NCBI RefSeq assembly: GCF_021603585.1
Contig: NZ_BQHI01000025.1
Location: 19,867 to 83,866, forward strand
From: Pseudomonas sputi
GTDB lineage: Bacteria; Pseudomonadota; Gammaproteobacteria; Pseudomonadales; Pseudomonadaceae
Direction: 5' to 3'
Length of the DNA stretch: 64,000 bases
Part shown: positions 54,372-63,934 of the stretch, one piece after another
Position numbering within the stretch: the first letter of the stretch is position 1
Layout: each line of letters starts with the position of its first letter
Position numbers and translations under genes: made by a program
Notes under the pieces: model-generated
What the model was told of the DNA's origin: nothing
Seen by the model: the letters and a program-made list of their open reading frames with translations, nothing else
Database searches by the model: none

Positions 54372-55149
54372 TCGATTCTTTCCAGCGCGCCATCAGCCGA
54401 CGCATGGCTTGCCACACGGCGGCCTTGCGCTGTGGCTCTTCCATCAACAATTCCAGCCCGGGCACGGCCCACGCCAGGCCAAGCCCCTCGATTTGCAATT
54501 CACGGTTGAACGCCTCGGCCTCCGCTTCGCCGGCAAAACGCACCGCCGGCAGGCCGATCAGCCACAGACAGGCGCACGGCGCCGCCTCCATCTGCACCGA
54601 CAGGAAACCCTGGACGAAGTCCCGGGCCGCCTCCGGGCCCTGATCCATCGTGCCGCGGTTCAGCCATGGCCAGCGCACCGGCTCACCGACAATCTGTGGC
54701 GCGTCCGGCAGACCGGCGGCACGCAGCATGTCCTTGAGCAGCAGATAAGCCGGATCGCGGGACTGGAAGGCTTCCCCTGTGGGTAACTCAACCAGCAGCA
54801 GGCAACGGCCGGCGCGCAGCAATTGCAGGGCAAATCGCGGCGGCGGCACGGGTGCCGGTCTGGCGACGATCGGCGTTTCGTCGACTTCTTCCACCGGTTT
54901 GGCGGCTGTGCGGGTACTGGCCAGCGAAGGTCGCGGCACCTCGATCTTCGGCCGTTCGACCGGGCGCGCAGCCGGTTGCACCGGAGTTTCGGCCTGGGGC
55001 GCGGGCATCACCGGCGCGGCAATCTCGGGCTCGGGCATGTCCAGCAGCTCGGGCCGCGACGGTGCGGCAAAGGGCAATTCGGTGCGCGGCAGCCAGTTGA
55101 CCACCTGCATGGCGTTCAAATAGGCGCGGCGGCGGGACTCGATTAGCAA
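54364..55149 (-). CDS. holD: DNA polymerase III psi subunit (divergent pseudomonad HolD)
   Basis: 261 residues. ESRRRAYLNAMQVVNWLPR resembles the N-terminus of E. coli HolD (SRR...W), then comes a long Pro/Ala/Glu-rich insert (about 40-110), then a compact C-terminal domain ending LMEEPQRKAAVWQAMRRLMARWK. The gene corresponds, as I recall, to PA4679, shown to be the cryptic psi subunit bridging the clamp loader and chi. The start is TTG 55149; ATG 55110 would remove the SRR helix. Often mislabelled TonB because of the Pro-rich part. Confidence 0.72.
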   Translation of the reverse strand: MLIESRRRAYLNAMQVVNWLPRTELPFAAPSRPELLDMPEPEIAAPVMPAPQAETPVQPAARPVERPKIEVPRPSLASTRTAAKPVEEVDETPIVARPAPVPPPRFALQLLRAGRCLLLVELPTGEAFQSRDPAYLLLKDMLRAAGLPDAPQIVGEPVRWPWLNRGTMDQGPEAARDFVQGFLSVQMEAAPCACLWLIGLPAVRFAGEAEAEAFNRELQIEGLGLAWAVPGLELLMEEPQRKAAVWQAMRRLMARWKESNE

Positions 55150-55341
55150 GGGTCGGCCACTTGTGGATAACTGAAGTGCGCTGATTCTACCGCCCTTCGC
55201 TCAAGATCGCCCGCTGTTGATCGATAGTCTTGACCGATAGCTTGACGCAAAGAAAAGCGACAGCCCGTCCCGAGAGTGAATCGCATCCTTCGTGATGCAG
55301 TACAATCGCGGCTTTTAATCGCCAACCAGCCGGCCATTCCG

Positions 55342-56622
55342 ATGATCGAACCCAAGCGCGTCTTGCGCGCCCTCGCTGAACACTGGGCACTTCTGGAGCC
55401 ACTGTGCGAGCACTTCGACCAAGGCACCCTGAGCCTCAACGAACTGCGCACGCAACTGGCCGCCCAACAACTGGACAGCACGCCGCAGGACATCACCAGC
55501 CTGCTCGACGTGTGGATCCGCCTCGACATTCTGGTTCCCGTGGCGAAAAGCCCGAACCGTTTCGAACTCAATGCGCAGATCCACGACTTCCTCGCCTATC
55601 TGCGCCGCGAGCACCGTCTGGGCCTGTGCCTGGAAATCGAAGCCTATCTGCGTCACCTCGAGCGTCTGGCCGGTTATATCCAGGATGCGTTCGACGTCCG
55701 TGACGGCAATGACCTGGCCCGTCAGCTGCGCCTGCTCGACATGCGCGTGCGCGATGTTCTGAAGAAACTCGACAACGACGAACAGGCGCTGGTGGCCGTG
55801 GCCGAGCGGGCCAAGACCAGTGATCGGCAGATTCCGCTGCGTCAGCGTTACGCCGAAGTGCTGGCGACGTGGGACGAATACGTCGAGCCGATGATCGATC
55901 TGGTGAACGCCGACGGCGCCTTCGAGCAAGGCGTGCGCAAGGTCGAAACCGTGTTGCTGAAAATGCTCAGCGAACAGCAGCGCCTCGGCCATCTGGTCGA
56001 TGACGACATGCTGCTGCGCACCCACGCACGCATCCTCGAAATGCAGACCAGCGCCCAGTTGACCCTGCGTCACGCCCGCGAGCTGCTGTTGCCGCTGCGT
56101 GAAGAAGCCCGCCGGCACAACGCCGTGACCCGTGGTGCTGCGCTGGCGCTGGCCGCCATTCGCCGCAAAGGCATCGACGCCGTGCCGCAAGCCGCGATGC
56201 CGCTGTTCACCCGGCCGCAAAGCACCTTTCTGGGCAGCGCCAGTCAGGTTGAAGCCTACGTCTATGCCCTGGCCCGTTTCGAGCCGAAACCGGCGCGTTT
56301 CCCCAAGGCGCACAAGTCGCAGAAGACCGGCGATGCCCCGCGCGCACCGCGCACCGTGCGCGAGATGGTCGACCGCTGCGAAGAGTCCCTGCCGATGCCG
56401 GATCTGATGACCTGGCTGCTGGAGCAGGAACCGGACGGCGCGACCGACGAATTGCTGTACTGGTTCTCGCGCCTGTCGCGGGAAAAACGCTTCAAGCGCG
56501 AGCGTCTGGAACGCCGCGAATACCACACTCACGAGCACCAGGTCAGCCTGCGCTCCTTCGCCCTGCTCTCGGCCGGCGACACCGCCGCCGAGGATTCTGC
56601 GAGCATCCCCAATGCATCTTGA
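55342..56622 (+). CDS. mksF: Condensin subunit MksF (kleisin)
   Basis: 426 residues from ATG 55342 (MIEPKRVLRALAEHW); the upstream extension of the open frame lacks a better start. N-terminal winged-helix part, long helices in the middle (LEIEAYLRHLERLAGYIQDAFDV), and a basic C-terminal part. First of three overlapping genes encoding the MukBEF-like MksBEF condensin that organises and segregates the chromosome. The ribosome site is weak. Confidence 0.85.
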   Translation: MIEPKRVLRALAEHWALLEPLCEHFDQGTLSLNELRTQLAAQQLDSTPQDITSLLDVWIRLDILVPVAKSPNRFELNAQIHDFLAYLRREHRLGLCLEIEAYLRHLERLAGYIQDAFDVRDGNDLARQLRLLDMRVRDVLKKLDNDEQALVAVAERAKTSDRQIPLRQRYAEVLATWDEYVEPMIDLVNADGAFEQGVRKVETVLLKMLSEQQRLGHLVDDDMLLRTHARILEMQTSAQLTLRHARELLLPLREEARRHNAVTRGAALALAAIRRKGIDAVPQAAMPLFTRPQSTFLGSASQVEAYVYALARFEPKPARFPKAHKSQKTGDAPRAPRTVREMVDRCEESLPMPDLMTWLLEQEPDGATDELLYWFSRLSREKRFKRERLERREYHTHEHQVSLRSFALLSAGDTAAEDSASIPNAS

Positions 56623-57313
56623 TCTATCCGAACTGTCGCAACTCGCGCCGATCTTCCGCGAGCTGTTCAAGGGTTACCACGTCAGCCGCCGCGACCCGGA
56701 GCTGTACGCGCAACTGTCGAACTTCCAGGACCAGTACCGCACGCTGTTCAAGGCACTGGGCTTCGAACTGGTCTGCGACACCCGTGGTTTCTATTACTTC
56801 GTGCCGGACATGGCTGCAGCGGCGGTGAACAAGACCGCTCAACGTCTGGCGCTGTTCACTTTCATCCTGGTCGAGCATCTGGCCGATCAGGGCCGCGACC
56901 CGATCGCCGTACTCGACGGCGGCAGCCTCGGTCGCGAAGAACTGCCCTCGCTGCTGGAAAAATACCGCGACCTGTTCATCCAGGCCGAAGTACAGACCGT
57001 CGAAGAACTCGAAGAAAAAATCATGCGCCGCATGACCCAGCTCGGTTTCGCCAGCGAGGAAAACGGTGTGTACCGTTTCTTGCCGCCGATGCACCGCTTC
57101 CTCGATGTCTGCCTGTCGGTTCAGCAGGACCGCGATCTGGCGGCCAGCGTGCACAGCGTTCTGCCGTTGCCGGCACCGGTGCTGATCGACGAAGCCGCCG
57201 AGGCCAGATTCCTCGCCACCGACGACCCGCTCGATCTCAGCGAATTTGAGGAAGAAAGCGAAGAAGACGCACTGGCCCGCGCCATTGCCGAAGAACAGGA
57301 GTCCGACGCATGA
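56612..57313 (+). CDS. mksE: Condensin subunit MksE
   Basis: 233 residues, overlapping mksF by 11 bases and mksB by 4. N-terminal LSELSQLAPIFRELFKGYHVSRRDPELYAQL, tandem winged-helix pattern and a strongly acidic tail (EFEEESEEDALARAIAEEQESDA), as in KITE-type accessory subunits. Binds the MksF kleisin. Confidence 0.88.
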   Translation: MHLDLSELSQLAPIFRELFKGYHVSRRDPELYAQLSNFQDQYRTLFKALGFELVCDTRGFYYFVPDMAAAAVNKTAQRLALFTFILVEHLADQGRDPIAVLDGGSLGREELPSLLEKYRDLFIQAEVQTVEELEEKIMRRMTQLGFASEENGVYRFLPPMHRFLDVCLSVQQDRDLAASVHSVLPLPAPVLIDEAAEARFLATDDPLDLSEFEEESEEDALARAIAEEQESDA

Positions 57314-60150
57314 GCCAGGAACGCTACGGCATCCGCCGCTTTGCCCTTTTGAACACCGCCGGTTACAGCCTCGGCCTGTTCCCGCTGGAAGAACCGCTGT
57401 CGGTCTACGGCGCGAACAACCTCGGCAAATCCGCCTCGATCAACGCCTTGCAGTTCCCGATTCTGGCGCGCATGTCCGACATGAGTTTCGGCAAGTACAG
57501 CCTGGAACAGTCCCGGCGCTTCTACTTTGCCTCCGACACCAGCTACATCCTGGTCGAAGTGAACCTGCCCCACGGCCCGCACGTGATCGGCGTGGTCGGT
57601 CGCGGCCCGGGCGGCGGTTTCGGTCACCAGTTCTTCGCCTACGCCGGCAAGCTCGATCTGGCGCACTACCAGAAGAACGACACTTGCCTGCGGCAGAAAG
57701 AGTTGTTCAGCAACCTTGAGAAAGAAGGCCTGAAAGCCTACGAACTCAAGCCCGATGAACTGCGCCGCTTGCTGGTGGGCGGTCATACGTCGATTCCGCT
57801 GGATCTGACCCTGATTCCGCTGCGCTCGACCAGCGAGCAGAGCCTGAAGACTTTCCGCGCGCTGTTCATCAACCTGCTGCACATGCGCGAAATCACCGCG
57901 GCCAAGCTCAAGCAACTGTTCCTCGATGCGTTCGAACACAGTCTGCGTTCCGGCAGCGTCGATTACATCGCGGCGTGCGAAGAAGCCTTCCGCGACGTGC
58001 GTCGCATGGAACAGGACTACAACTCGTTGGTGGCTGCCGGCCCGTTGGTCGAAGCCTTGGCCAACGGCGTCAAACAGCGCGATGTGCTGCGCGGCAAACT
58101 GCATCGCCTGTCGCCGCTGCTCGACTCGTTGCTCGGCACCTGGTCGGACTACGCCACGGCGCGCAAGGAAGAGCTGACGATTCAGGCCGAGCACTACCGT
58201 CGCGAGCAGGACGATCTGCAAAACGATCAGCGTGGCGGCACTCAGGAGTTGATGCGCCTGGAGCGGGAAATCTCCGGCATCCAGCGCTGGCTCGGCGAGT
58301 TGTCGGTACTGAAGAACCGCTTTGCATTGGTCGATGACGTCAAAGTGCTGGAACAGCAACTGCTGGCGGCCAAGGACGCTCACGACGAACTGGCCGGTGC
58401 GCTGGCGCAGTCCCGTCAATTCAGTGCCGAGGATCTCGAAGAACGTCTTCGCGATCTGGAAAAACGCCTGAAGTCGGTGAAGCAGCAACTCGATCACGCC
58501 GACAACAACAGCTATGCACGCCTGCGCGAAGAGTTCTCGCAACAGGATGTCGAGCGCCTGATGCGTCTGTTCAACAGCGCGCTGTTCAGCCTGCCGCTGG
58601 GCGAACACGGCATCACCCTGGACGAGAACGGCGAGTGGGTGAAGTCCGTGGAGCTGATTCTCGACGGCTTCAAGGGCGAGCGTTTCGAAGTGCCGGGCCT
58701 GTCGATCGACATCTCGCATATCGAACCTCCGGCTCTGCAAGCGCTGGCCGACCGTGCCGCGCTGCGCGATCAGAAAGAACGTCTGGAAAAAGAGCTCAAG
58801 CAACTCAAGACCCAACAAGCCGTGGCCGCTGACCGCGCCGCGAGCAAGACCCAGACCGAAGCGCTGTACCAGCAGGTGCTGGATGCGCAGAAAGCGCTGG
58901 AAGACTTCCGTCGTACCCAGACCCTGAGCGCCGAAGAAGGCGACAAGCTCGAGCAACTGGCGCAGATGGAAGCTGCGCAGGACGAACTCAAGCGTTCCAG
59001 CGATGCGTTCACCGAGCGCGTCCAGCAACTGTCGGCCAAGCTGCAACTGGTCGGCCGGCAGATCGCCGACATGGAAGCCAAGCAACGCACCCTCGACGAC
59101 GCCCTGCGCCGCCGTCAGCTGCTGCCGGCGGACCTGCCGTTCGGCACGCCGTTCATGGATCCGGTCGACGATTCGATGGACAACCTGCTGCCGCTGCTCA
59201 ATGACTATCAGGACAGCTGGCAAGGCCTGTTGCGCGCCGATGGCCAGATCGAAGCGCTGTACGCGCAGGTGCGCCTCAAAGGCGTGGCCAAGTTCGACAG
59301 TGAAGACGACATGGAGCGCCGTCTGTCGTTGCTGATCAACGCTTACGCGCACCGCACCGACGAAGCCCTGACCCTCGGCAAGGCCCGCCGCGCAGCCGTG
59401 ACCGATATCGCCCGGACCCTGCGCAACATTCGCAGCGACTACGACAGCCTCGAGCACCAACTGGCGTTGTTCAACCGCGAGATCAACAAGCGTCAGGTGT
59501 CCAACCTGCAGAGCTTCCGCATTGTGCTGGCGCCGAACAAGGAAGCGCTCAAGCACATCGACCAGATCATCCACAGCGCCGGTCAGTACGAAGAAGGCGA
59601 AACACTGTCGGTGTTCGACCTGAGCCAAAGTGCGGAACAGGACAACAAGAACGAAGAGGCCAAGGAGTACCTGGCGCGGCTGGTGGCGGCGAACCACAAC
59701 CAGCTCGGCCTCAAGGACTTGTTCGAACTGGCGTTCGAGATCACCAAGGTCAACGGCCAGCCGGTGATCCACACCGACATCGATGGCGCGGCGTCCAACG
59801 GCACCACGATGACCATCAAGGCGCTGACCAACATGTACTTGTTGCTGCACTTGATGGACCGCGACCTGGCCGGTCGCGTGCGTCTGCCGTACTACCTCGA
59901 CGAGGCAGCAGACATCGACGAGAAGAACCAGGCCGCTCTGCTGGAAACCAGCCTGCAACTGGGCTTCGTGCCGATTCTGGCGAGTGTGAAGCCGCAGGTC
60001 TGCGCCAGTGTCGCCATCGACCTGGAAGGCGGCAGCGGCCCGGCCGGCATCTACATCGACGAGGCGGACTGGAAGTACATCCGTCGCCACGATGGGGTGA
60101 AAGCCACCGTCAATGTCCAGGCCGACGAGCCGGAGCTGGATGCGGTTTGA
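57310..60150 (+). CDS. mksB: Condensin ATPase MksB (SMC-like)
   Basis: 946 residues. The Walker A motif YGANNLGKSASINAL lies near residue 35. Long coiled coils run from about 270 to 420 and 490 to 640 (for example LEDLEERLRDLEKRLKSVKQQLDHA and KELEKELKQLKTQQA), around a hinge near 430-480. The Walker B-like LPYYLDEAADIDEKNQ is near the C-terminus. It is the motor of MksBEF. No TOPRIM nuclease gene (MksG/JetD) follows, so this looks like the chromosome-organising form rather than plasmid-defence Wadjet. Confidence 0.93.
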   Translation: MSQERYGIRRFALLNTAGYSLGLFPLEEPLSVYGANNLGKSASINALQFPILARMSDMSFGKYSLEQSRRFYFASDTSYILVEVNLPHGPHVIGVVGRGPGGGFGHQFFAYAGKLDLAHYQKNDTCLRQKELFSNLEKEGLKAYELKPDELRRLLVGGHTSIPLDLTLIPLRSTSEQSLKTFRALFINLLHMREITAAKLKQLFLDAFEHSLRSGSVDYIAACEEAFRDVRRMEQDYNSLVAAGPLVEALANGVKQRDVLRGKLHRLSPLLDSLLGTWSDYATARKEELTIQAEHYRREQDDLQNDQRGGTQELMRLEREISGIQRWLGELSVLKNRFALVDDVKVLEQQLLAAKDAHDELAGALAQSRQFSAEDLEERLRDLEKRLKSVKQQLDHADNNSYARLREEFSQQDVERLMRLFNSALFSLPLGEHGITLDENGEWVKSVELILDGFKGERFEVPGLSIDISHIEPPALQALADRAALRDQKERLEKELKQLKTQQAVAADRAASKTQTEALYQQVLDAQKALEDFRRTQTLSAEEGDKLEQLAQMEAAQDELKRSSDAFTERVQQLSAKLQLVGRQIADMEAKQRTLDDALRRRQLLPADLPFGTPFMDPVDDSMDNLLPLLNDYQDSWQGLLRADGQIEALYAQVRLKGVAKFDSEDDMERRLSLLINAYAHRTDEALTLGKARRAAVTDIARTLRNIRSDYDSLEHQLALFNREINKRQVSNLQSFRIVLAPNKEALKHIDQIIHSAGQYEEGETLSVFDLSQSAEQDNKNEEAKEYLARLVAANHNQLGLKDLFELAFEITKVNGQPVIHTDIDGAASNGTTMTIKALTNMYLLLHLMDRDLAGRVRLPYYLDEAADIDEKNQAALLETSLQLGFVPILASVKPQVCASVAIDLEGGSGPAGIYIDEADWKYIRRHDGVKATVNVQADEPELDAV

Positions 60151-60171
60151 TGCGTCACTGACGGGCACAAA

Positions 60172-60206
60172 AAAAGGGCCGCGATCCATTGGATCGCGGC
60201 CCTTTT
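60172..60206. terminator. Bidirectional terminator between mksB and pqiB
   Basis: A perfect 16-bp stem AAAAGGGCCGCGATCC / GGATCGCGGCCCTTTT with ATT loop. Confidence 0.92.
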
Positions 60207-60218
60207 CATTGGGCGGGA

Positions 60219-62522
60219 TTATTTGCCGAGGGGGATTTTCGGCGCCCAGGTCAGCCACTCGTCTTCGAATTTGTCGAACAGCGGGAAGGTTTGTTCGGCG
60301 CGGGCCGGATTGCCCATCTTCTCGCCATCCGGCGTGGCGAAGGCGATACCGCCCTGGATCACTGTTTCAAGCGACTCCGTGCGCACCGTTACGCCCTTGA
60401 ACAGACCGATGTCGAAACCGACACCGCTGGTGTTCCAGAAGCGGCTGCCGCTGCGCACCAGTGGCGCGTACTTCGGTTCGATCAGGATATGTACCAGTAC
60501 GCGATCCGCGGTCTGGCCCAGTTCATAACCGGTGACTTTGCCCACGGCAATTTCGCGGTAGGTCACTGGCACGCCCGGCTTTAGCGAGCCTCGGCGGGCA
60601 GCGCTCAATACAAGTCTCAAGCCTGCCTCTTGCTTGGTGACTTCCGGCGCATTGGCCAGGGCCACGAAGTTCTTCTGCGGGCCAAGGTTCTTGGCGGCCG
60701 GTTGCACTTCGATGTACTGGCCGGTGACCAGCGTCTCCAGGTTCGAGGTCTTGATCAGCCCCAATTCCGGTTTGACCACCCAGAACTGGCTGCCGACCCG
60801 GGCGATCTTCTCCGGCACTTCAGTGATGCGCGCGGTGAGGATGACCGATTGCAGATCATCGGTCAGGTCGACACTTTCGATCTTGCCGACATCCAGGCCT
60901 TTGAAGCGAATCGGGGTGCCGCTGCGCAGACCGTCAGCGCGATCCACCTTGATAGTGACGACGGCGCCTTTCTGATTCGCTTCATCATGATTGGCGAACA
61001 GACGGAAGCGCGGGATGCGTTTTTGCAGCGGAGCCTTGGCTTGCGGCGTTTCGAAGGCAATGCCGCCGGCCATCAGCGTCTGCAGCGATTCACTCTTGAC
61101 CTGAATCCCGCCGGTCAAACCGCCGGTCAACGTGACACCGCTGACATTCCAGAACCGGGTCGAGGCGTTGACCAGGTTTTCGTATTCTTTCTCGATGTGG
61201 ACGCCGATCACCAGTTGCTTACGAGTCTTGGAGAACTGATAACTCTGCACCGAGCCGACCTTGACCTGCTTGTAGAGGATCGGGCTGCCGACATCGATCG
61301 AGCCGAGAGTGTCGGTAAACAGCACCAGATGCAGACCGGGAGCGCGCAGATCCAGTGGCGGCGCTTTTGGCCGGGCCTCGAACTCACGCTGCGGAGCGCC
61401 GCCCTTGTCGCCCGGGCGTACGGCGATGTAGTTACCTTTCACCAGCGCTTCCAGACCGGTGATGCCGGCCAGGGAAATCGATGGTTTAACTACCCAGAAT
61501 TGCGTGCCGGTCACCAGGTAATCTTCGGCCAGCGGGTCGAGGGTCAGTTCGGCGGTGGCGCTGGACAGATCCGGATCGATCTTCAGCGCTTTGAGGTTAC
61601 CGACCTGAATGCCCTTGTACATCACCGGGGTGCGCCCGGCTTGCAGGCCCTCGAAGTCACTGAGTTTGACCTTCACGCGTATGCCCGCGGCGGCTGCATC
61701 GAAGTCTTCGTAGAGACGGAACGGCAGGCTTGGATCGGTGGGCGGGCTGTCCTTGCGGTTCTCCGGGGTGGCGAAGGCGATACCACCGGCGACGATGCTG
61801 GCAAGGGATTCGCTGCGTACTTTCACGCCGGACAGGTTGGCGTCAATGCTGATGCCGCTGGCGTTCCAGAAACGGGTGTGTTTGCGCACAAGCTTGGCGT
61901 AGGTTGGTTCGATGAACACCTTGAGTTCAACGGTGCTCTGGTCTTCCGACAGCACGTAACTTTTGATCTGGCCGACTTTGATCTGCTTGTAGAAAACCGG
62001 GCTGCCGCGATTCAGCGAACCGAGGCGATCGGCCTTGATCGTCAAGTGCAGACCGGGTTTGGAGTCCGACAGCGGCGGTTCTTCGGCCAAGGCCTTGAAC
62101 TTGCGGGTCGGCTCGCCTTCACCGGGGCTGATAGCGACGTAGTTCCCCGATACCAGGGTTTCCAGGCCGGTGATCCCGGCCAGCGTCACGCTCGGCTTGA
62201 CCAGCCAGAAACGGGTGCTGGTCTTCAGGTACTGATCGACCTCCTTGTTCATCTCGATGGTCGCGATGACACCTTTGGAGTTGCCTTCATCATCGAGCTT
62301 GAGTGCTTTCACCTTGCCGACCGGCATGCCCTTGTAGACCACCTCGGTCTTGTTGGCCTGAATGCCTTCACCGCTTTCAAACCGCACCTGAATCTCGATG
62401 CCGGTTTCGGTATAGGCACGCCAGCCGAGCCAGCTGCCGATAATCAAGGCGATCAGGGGCAGTACCCAGATGGCAGACCAGTTCGAAGCCGGTCGGGTTT
62501 TCGCTACAGGCAAATCAGTCAT
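60219..62522 (-). CDS. pqiB: MCE-domain intermembrane lipid transport protein (PqiB/LetB type)
   Basis: 767 residues. One N-terminal membrane anchor (WSAIWVLPLIALIIGSWLGW, about 15-35) is followed by six MCE repeats. Each starts like GIEIQVRFESGEGIQANKTEVVYKGMPVG or GLHLTIKADRLGSLNRGSPVFYKQIKVG, at about residues 40, 155, 280, 395, 515 and 630. E. coli PqiB has three repeats and LetB seven, so this is intermediate. Stacked MCE rings form a tunnel for lipids across the periplasm. It overlaps the upstream PqiA-like gene by 8 bases. Confidence 0.9.
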   Translation of the reverse strand: MTDLPVAKTRPASNWSAIWVLPLIALIIGSWLGWRAYTETGIEIQVRFESGEGIQANKTEVVYKGMPVGKVKALKLDDEGNSKGVIATIEMNKEVDQYLKTSTRFWLVKPSVTLAGITGLETLVSGNYVAISPGEGEPTRKFKALAEEPPLSDSKPGLHLTIKADRLGSLNRGSPVFYKQIKVGQIKSYVLSEDQSTVELKVFIEPTYAKLVRKHTRFWNASGISIDANLSGVKVRSESLASIVAGGIAFATPENRKDSPPTDPSLPFRLYEDFDAAAAGIRVKVKLSDFEGLQAGRTPVMYKGIQVGNLKALKIDPDLSSATAELTLDPLAEDYLVTGTQFWVVKPSISLAGITGLEALVKGNYIAVRPGDKGGAPQREFEARPKAPPLDLRAPGLHLVLFTDTLGSIDVGSPILYKQVKVGSVQSYQFSKTRKQLVIGVHIEKEYENLVNASTRFWNVSGVTLTGGLTGGIQVKSESLQTLMAGGIAFETPQAKAPLQKRIPRFRLFANHDEANQKGAVVTIKVDRADGLRSGTPIRFKGLDVGKIESVDLTDDLQSVILTARITEVPEKIARVGSQFWVVKPELGLIKTSNLETLVTGQYIEVQPAAKNLGPQKNFVALANAPEVTKQEAGLRLVLSAARRGSLKPGVPVTYREIAVGKVTGYELGQTADRVLVHILIEPKYAPLVRSGSRFWNTSGVGFDIGLFKGVTVRTESLETVIQGGIAFATPDGEKMGNPARAEQTFPLFDKFEDEWLTWAPKIPLGK

Positions 62523-63138
62523 GGTCGGCGTCCGACTCCGTGTTATCCCATATCAGTCGGGGATCGAAAGTGACAGCGGCGAGCATCGTCAGAATCACCA
62601 CACTGGCGAAGGCGATGGCGCCAAGATTGGCTTCGACACTGGCTAGCCGGCCGAAGTTGACGACCGCCACCAGAATGGCGATCACGAAAATGTCGAGCAT
62701 CGACCAACGGCCGATGAATTCGATGAAGCGGTACATCCAGATCCGCTGACGTGCGGACAAGGGCTGGCGGCGCTGCACCGAAAACAACAGCAGCGCGATG
62801 CCCACCAGCTTGAAGGTCGGCACCAGGATGCTGGCGATGAACACCACGGCGGCGATTGGAATCATGCCGTGCTGCACCAATTGGATGACACCGGACATGA
62901 TCGTGCTCGGGTCACCCTGTCCCAGCGAGCTGACTGTCATGATCGGCAATACGTTGGCTGGTATGTAGATAATCGCGGCTGTAATCAGCAGCGCCCAGGT
63001 TCGCGCGAGACTATTGGGCCGCCGGGCGTGAACCAGTGCACCGCATCGAGTGCAGGTCTGCACATCGCTGTCGGTATCCTGCCTGTTCAGTTCGTGGCAT
63101 TCGGTACAGATCAAAATGCCTGCATCAATCGCCCGCAT
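62515..63138 (-). CDS. PqiA/LetA-like membrane protein, second half
   Basis: 207 residues from ATG 63138 (MRAIDAGILIC), nine bases from AGGAG; an ATG two codons earlier (63144) lies only 3 bases from it. N-terminal zinc ribbon with CTEC and CTRC, then four hydrophobic segments including TWALLITAAIIYIPANVLPIM and SMLDIFVIAILVAVVNF. It equals the C-terminal half of the two-domain PqiA/YebS proteins. Overlaps both neighbours; forms the inner-membrane partner of the MCE protein. Confidence 0.86.
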   Translation of the reverse strand: MRAIDAGILICTECHELNRQDTDSDVQTCTRCGALVHARRPNSLARTWALLITAAIIYIPANVLPIMTVSSLGQGDPSTIMSGVIQLVQHGMIPIAAVVFIASILVPTFKLVGIALLLFSVQRRQPLSARQRIWMYRFIEFIGRWSMLDIFVIAILVAVVNFGRLASVEANLGAIAFASVVILTMLAAVTFDPRLIWDNTESDADHD

Positions 63139-63784
63139 GGGCATCTTCTCCTGATAACGCCTGCCAGATCTGATGCGGGGACATCACCACCTCGAGCCAG
63201 ACCTGAACCAATAACAAGCCGATAAAACATGCCAGACCGAGGCCGACGGTGATGGCCGCCATATCCGCCAGTTTGACAATCGCGACCAGGACGCCCATGA
63301 GGTAGACCTCAAGCATGCCCCAATCCTTGAGGTGGTGATAAATGCGGTAGAGCAACAGGCCGTAGCTACGACCGATGTTGAAACGGATGGTCAACAATAC
63401 GATCAACTGACACAGCAGTTTCAGCAGGGGAATCGCCATGCTGCAAAGGAATACGACGACCGAAACACCGCGCATATCGGTATTGAACAGACCGATCACA
63501 CCGCTCCAGACAGTGTCTTGCGACGATTGCCCGAGAACATTGAGCTGCATGATGGGTAAAAAGTTCGCTGGCACGTAGAGCAACAAGGCGGCAATGACCA
63601 GGGCGAGACTGCGCTGCACCACATTATGGCGATGGGCATACAGTTCGTAACCGCAACGTGGGCAGAGGGCTTTTTCGCCGTGAGCAAGCTTGGGCTTGCG
63701 CATCAGCAGATCGCACTCATGGCAGGCCACCAAGTCATCCAGCGGTAAATCTGACAGCCCGGGGGCGCCAACCGAATCTGACAT
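63125..63784 (-). CDS. PqiA/LetA-like membrane protein, first half
   Basis: 219 residues from ATG 63784 (MSDSVGAPGLSDLPLDD); the frame is open further upstream but without a better start. Zinc ribbon CHEC and CPRC, then four hydrophobic segments (SLALVIAALLLYVPANFLPIM, GMLEVYLMGVLVAIVKLADM and others). It equals the N-terminal half of E. coli PqiA/YebS, here a separate gene overlapping the second half by 14 bases. First gene of the pqi operon. Confidence 0.86.
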   Translation of the reverse strand: MSDSVGAPGLSDLPLDDLVACHECDLLMRKPKLAHGEKALCPRCGYELYAHRHNVVQRSLALVIAALLLYVPANFLPIMQLNVLGQSSQDTVWSGVIGLFNTDMRGVSVVVFLCSMAIPLLKLLCQLIVLLTIRFNIGRSYGLLLYRIYHHLKDWGMLEVYLMGVLVAIVKLADMAAITVGLGLACFIGLLLVQVWLEVVMSPHQIWQALSGEDAHAGD

Positions 63785-63892
63785 AAGGGCTCTGGCTCCG
63801 AAAAAGTTGGGATCTATTCTAGTGTTCTGATTCGAAAATAACTGTGCAAATTTGTTCGCTGACGCGAGCAAAAACTTTCCCGCGGACAAAAC

Positions 63893-63923
63893 AAAACCCC
63901 AACTGCTTTCGCAATTGGGGTTT
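63893..63923 (-). terminator. Terminator of the rRNA operon
   Basis: On the minus strand CCCCAATTGC-GAAA-GCAGTTGGGG followed by TTTTGTTTT, a few bases after the 5S 3' end. Ten-bp stem with one G-T pair. Confidence 0.85.
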
Positions 63924-63934
63924 CGGAATTTAAT

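Noticed and set aside
57310-60150. Wadjet plasmid-defence system
   Set aside because: Lacks the fourth TOPRIM/nuclease gene directly downstream; a terminator and pqiB follow.
57121-60258. 1045-residue open frame on the minus strand across mksB
   Set aside because: It mirrors mksB codons in a GC-rich genome, has no ribosome site, and yields His/Gln/Val-rich sequence without domains.
60630-62573. 647-residue plus-strand frame opposite the MCE gene
   Set aside because: Antisense of the six MCE repeats; its apparent repeats merely reflect theirs.
62515-63784. Frameshifted pqiA pseudogene
   Set aside because: Both halves have their own start, the second has a good AGGAG site, each has a complete zinc ribbon, and the same split is known to me from other pseudomonads.
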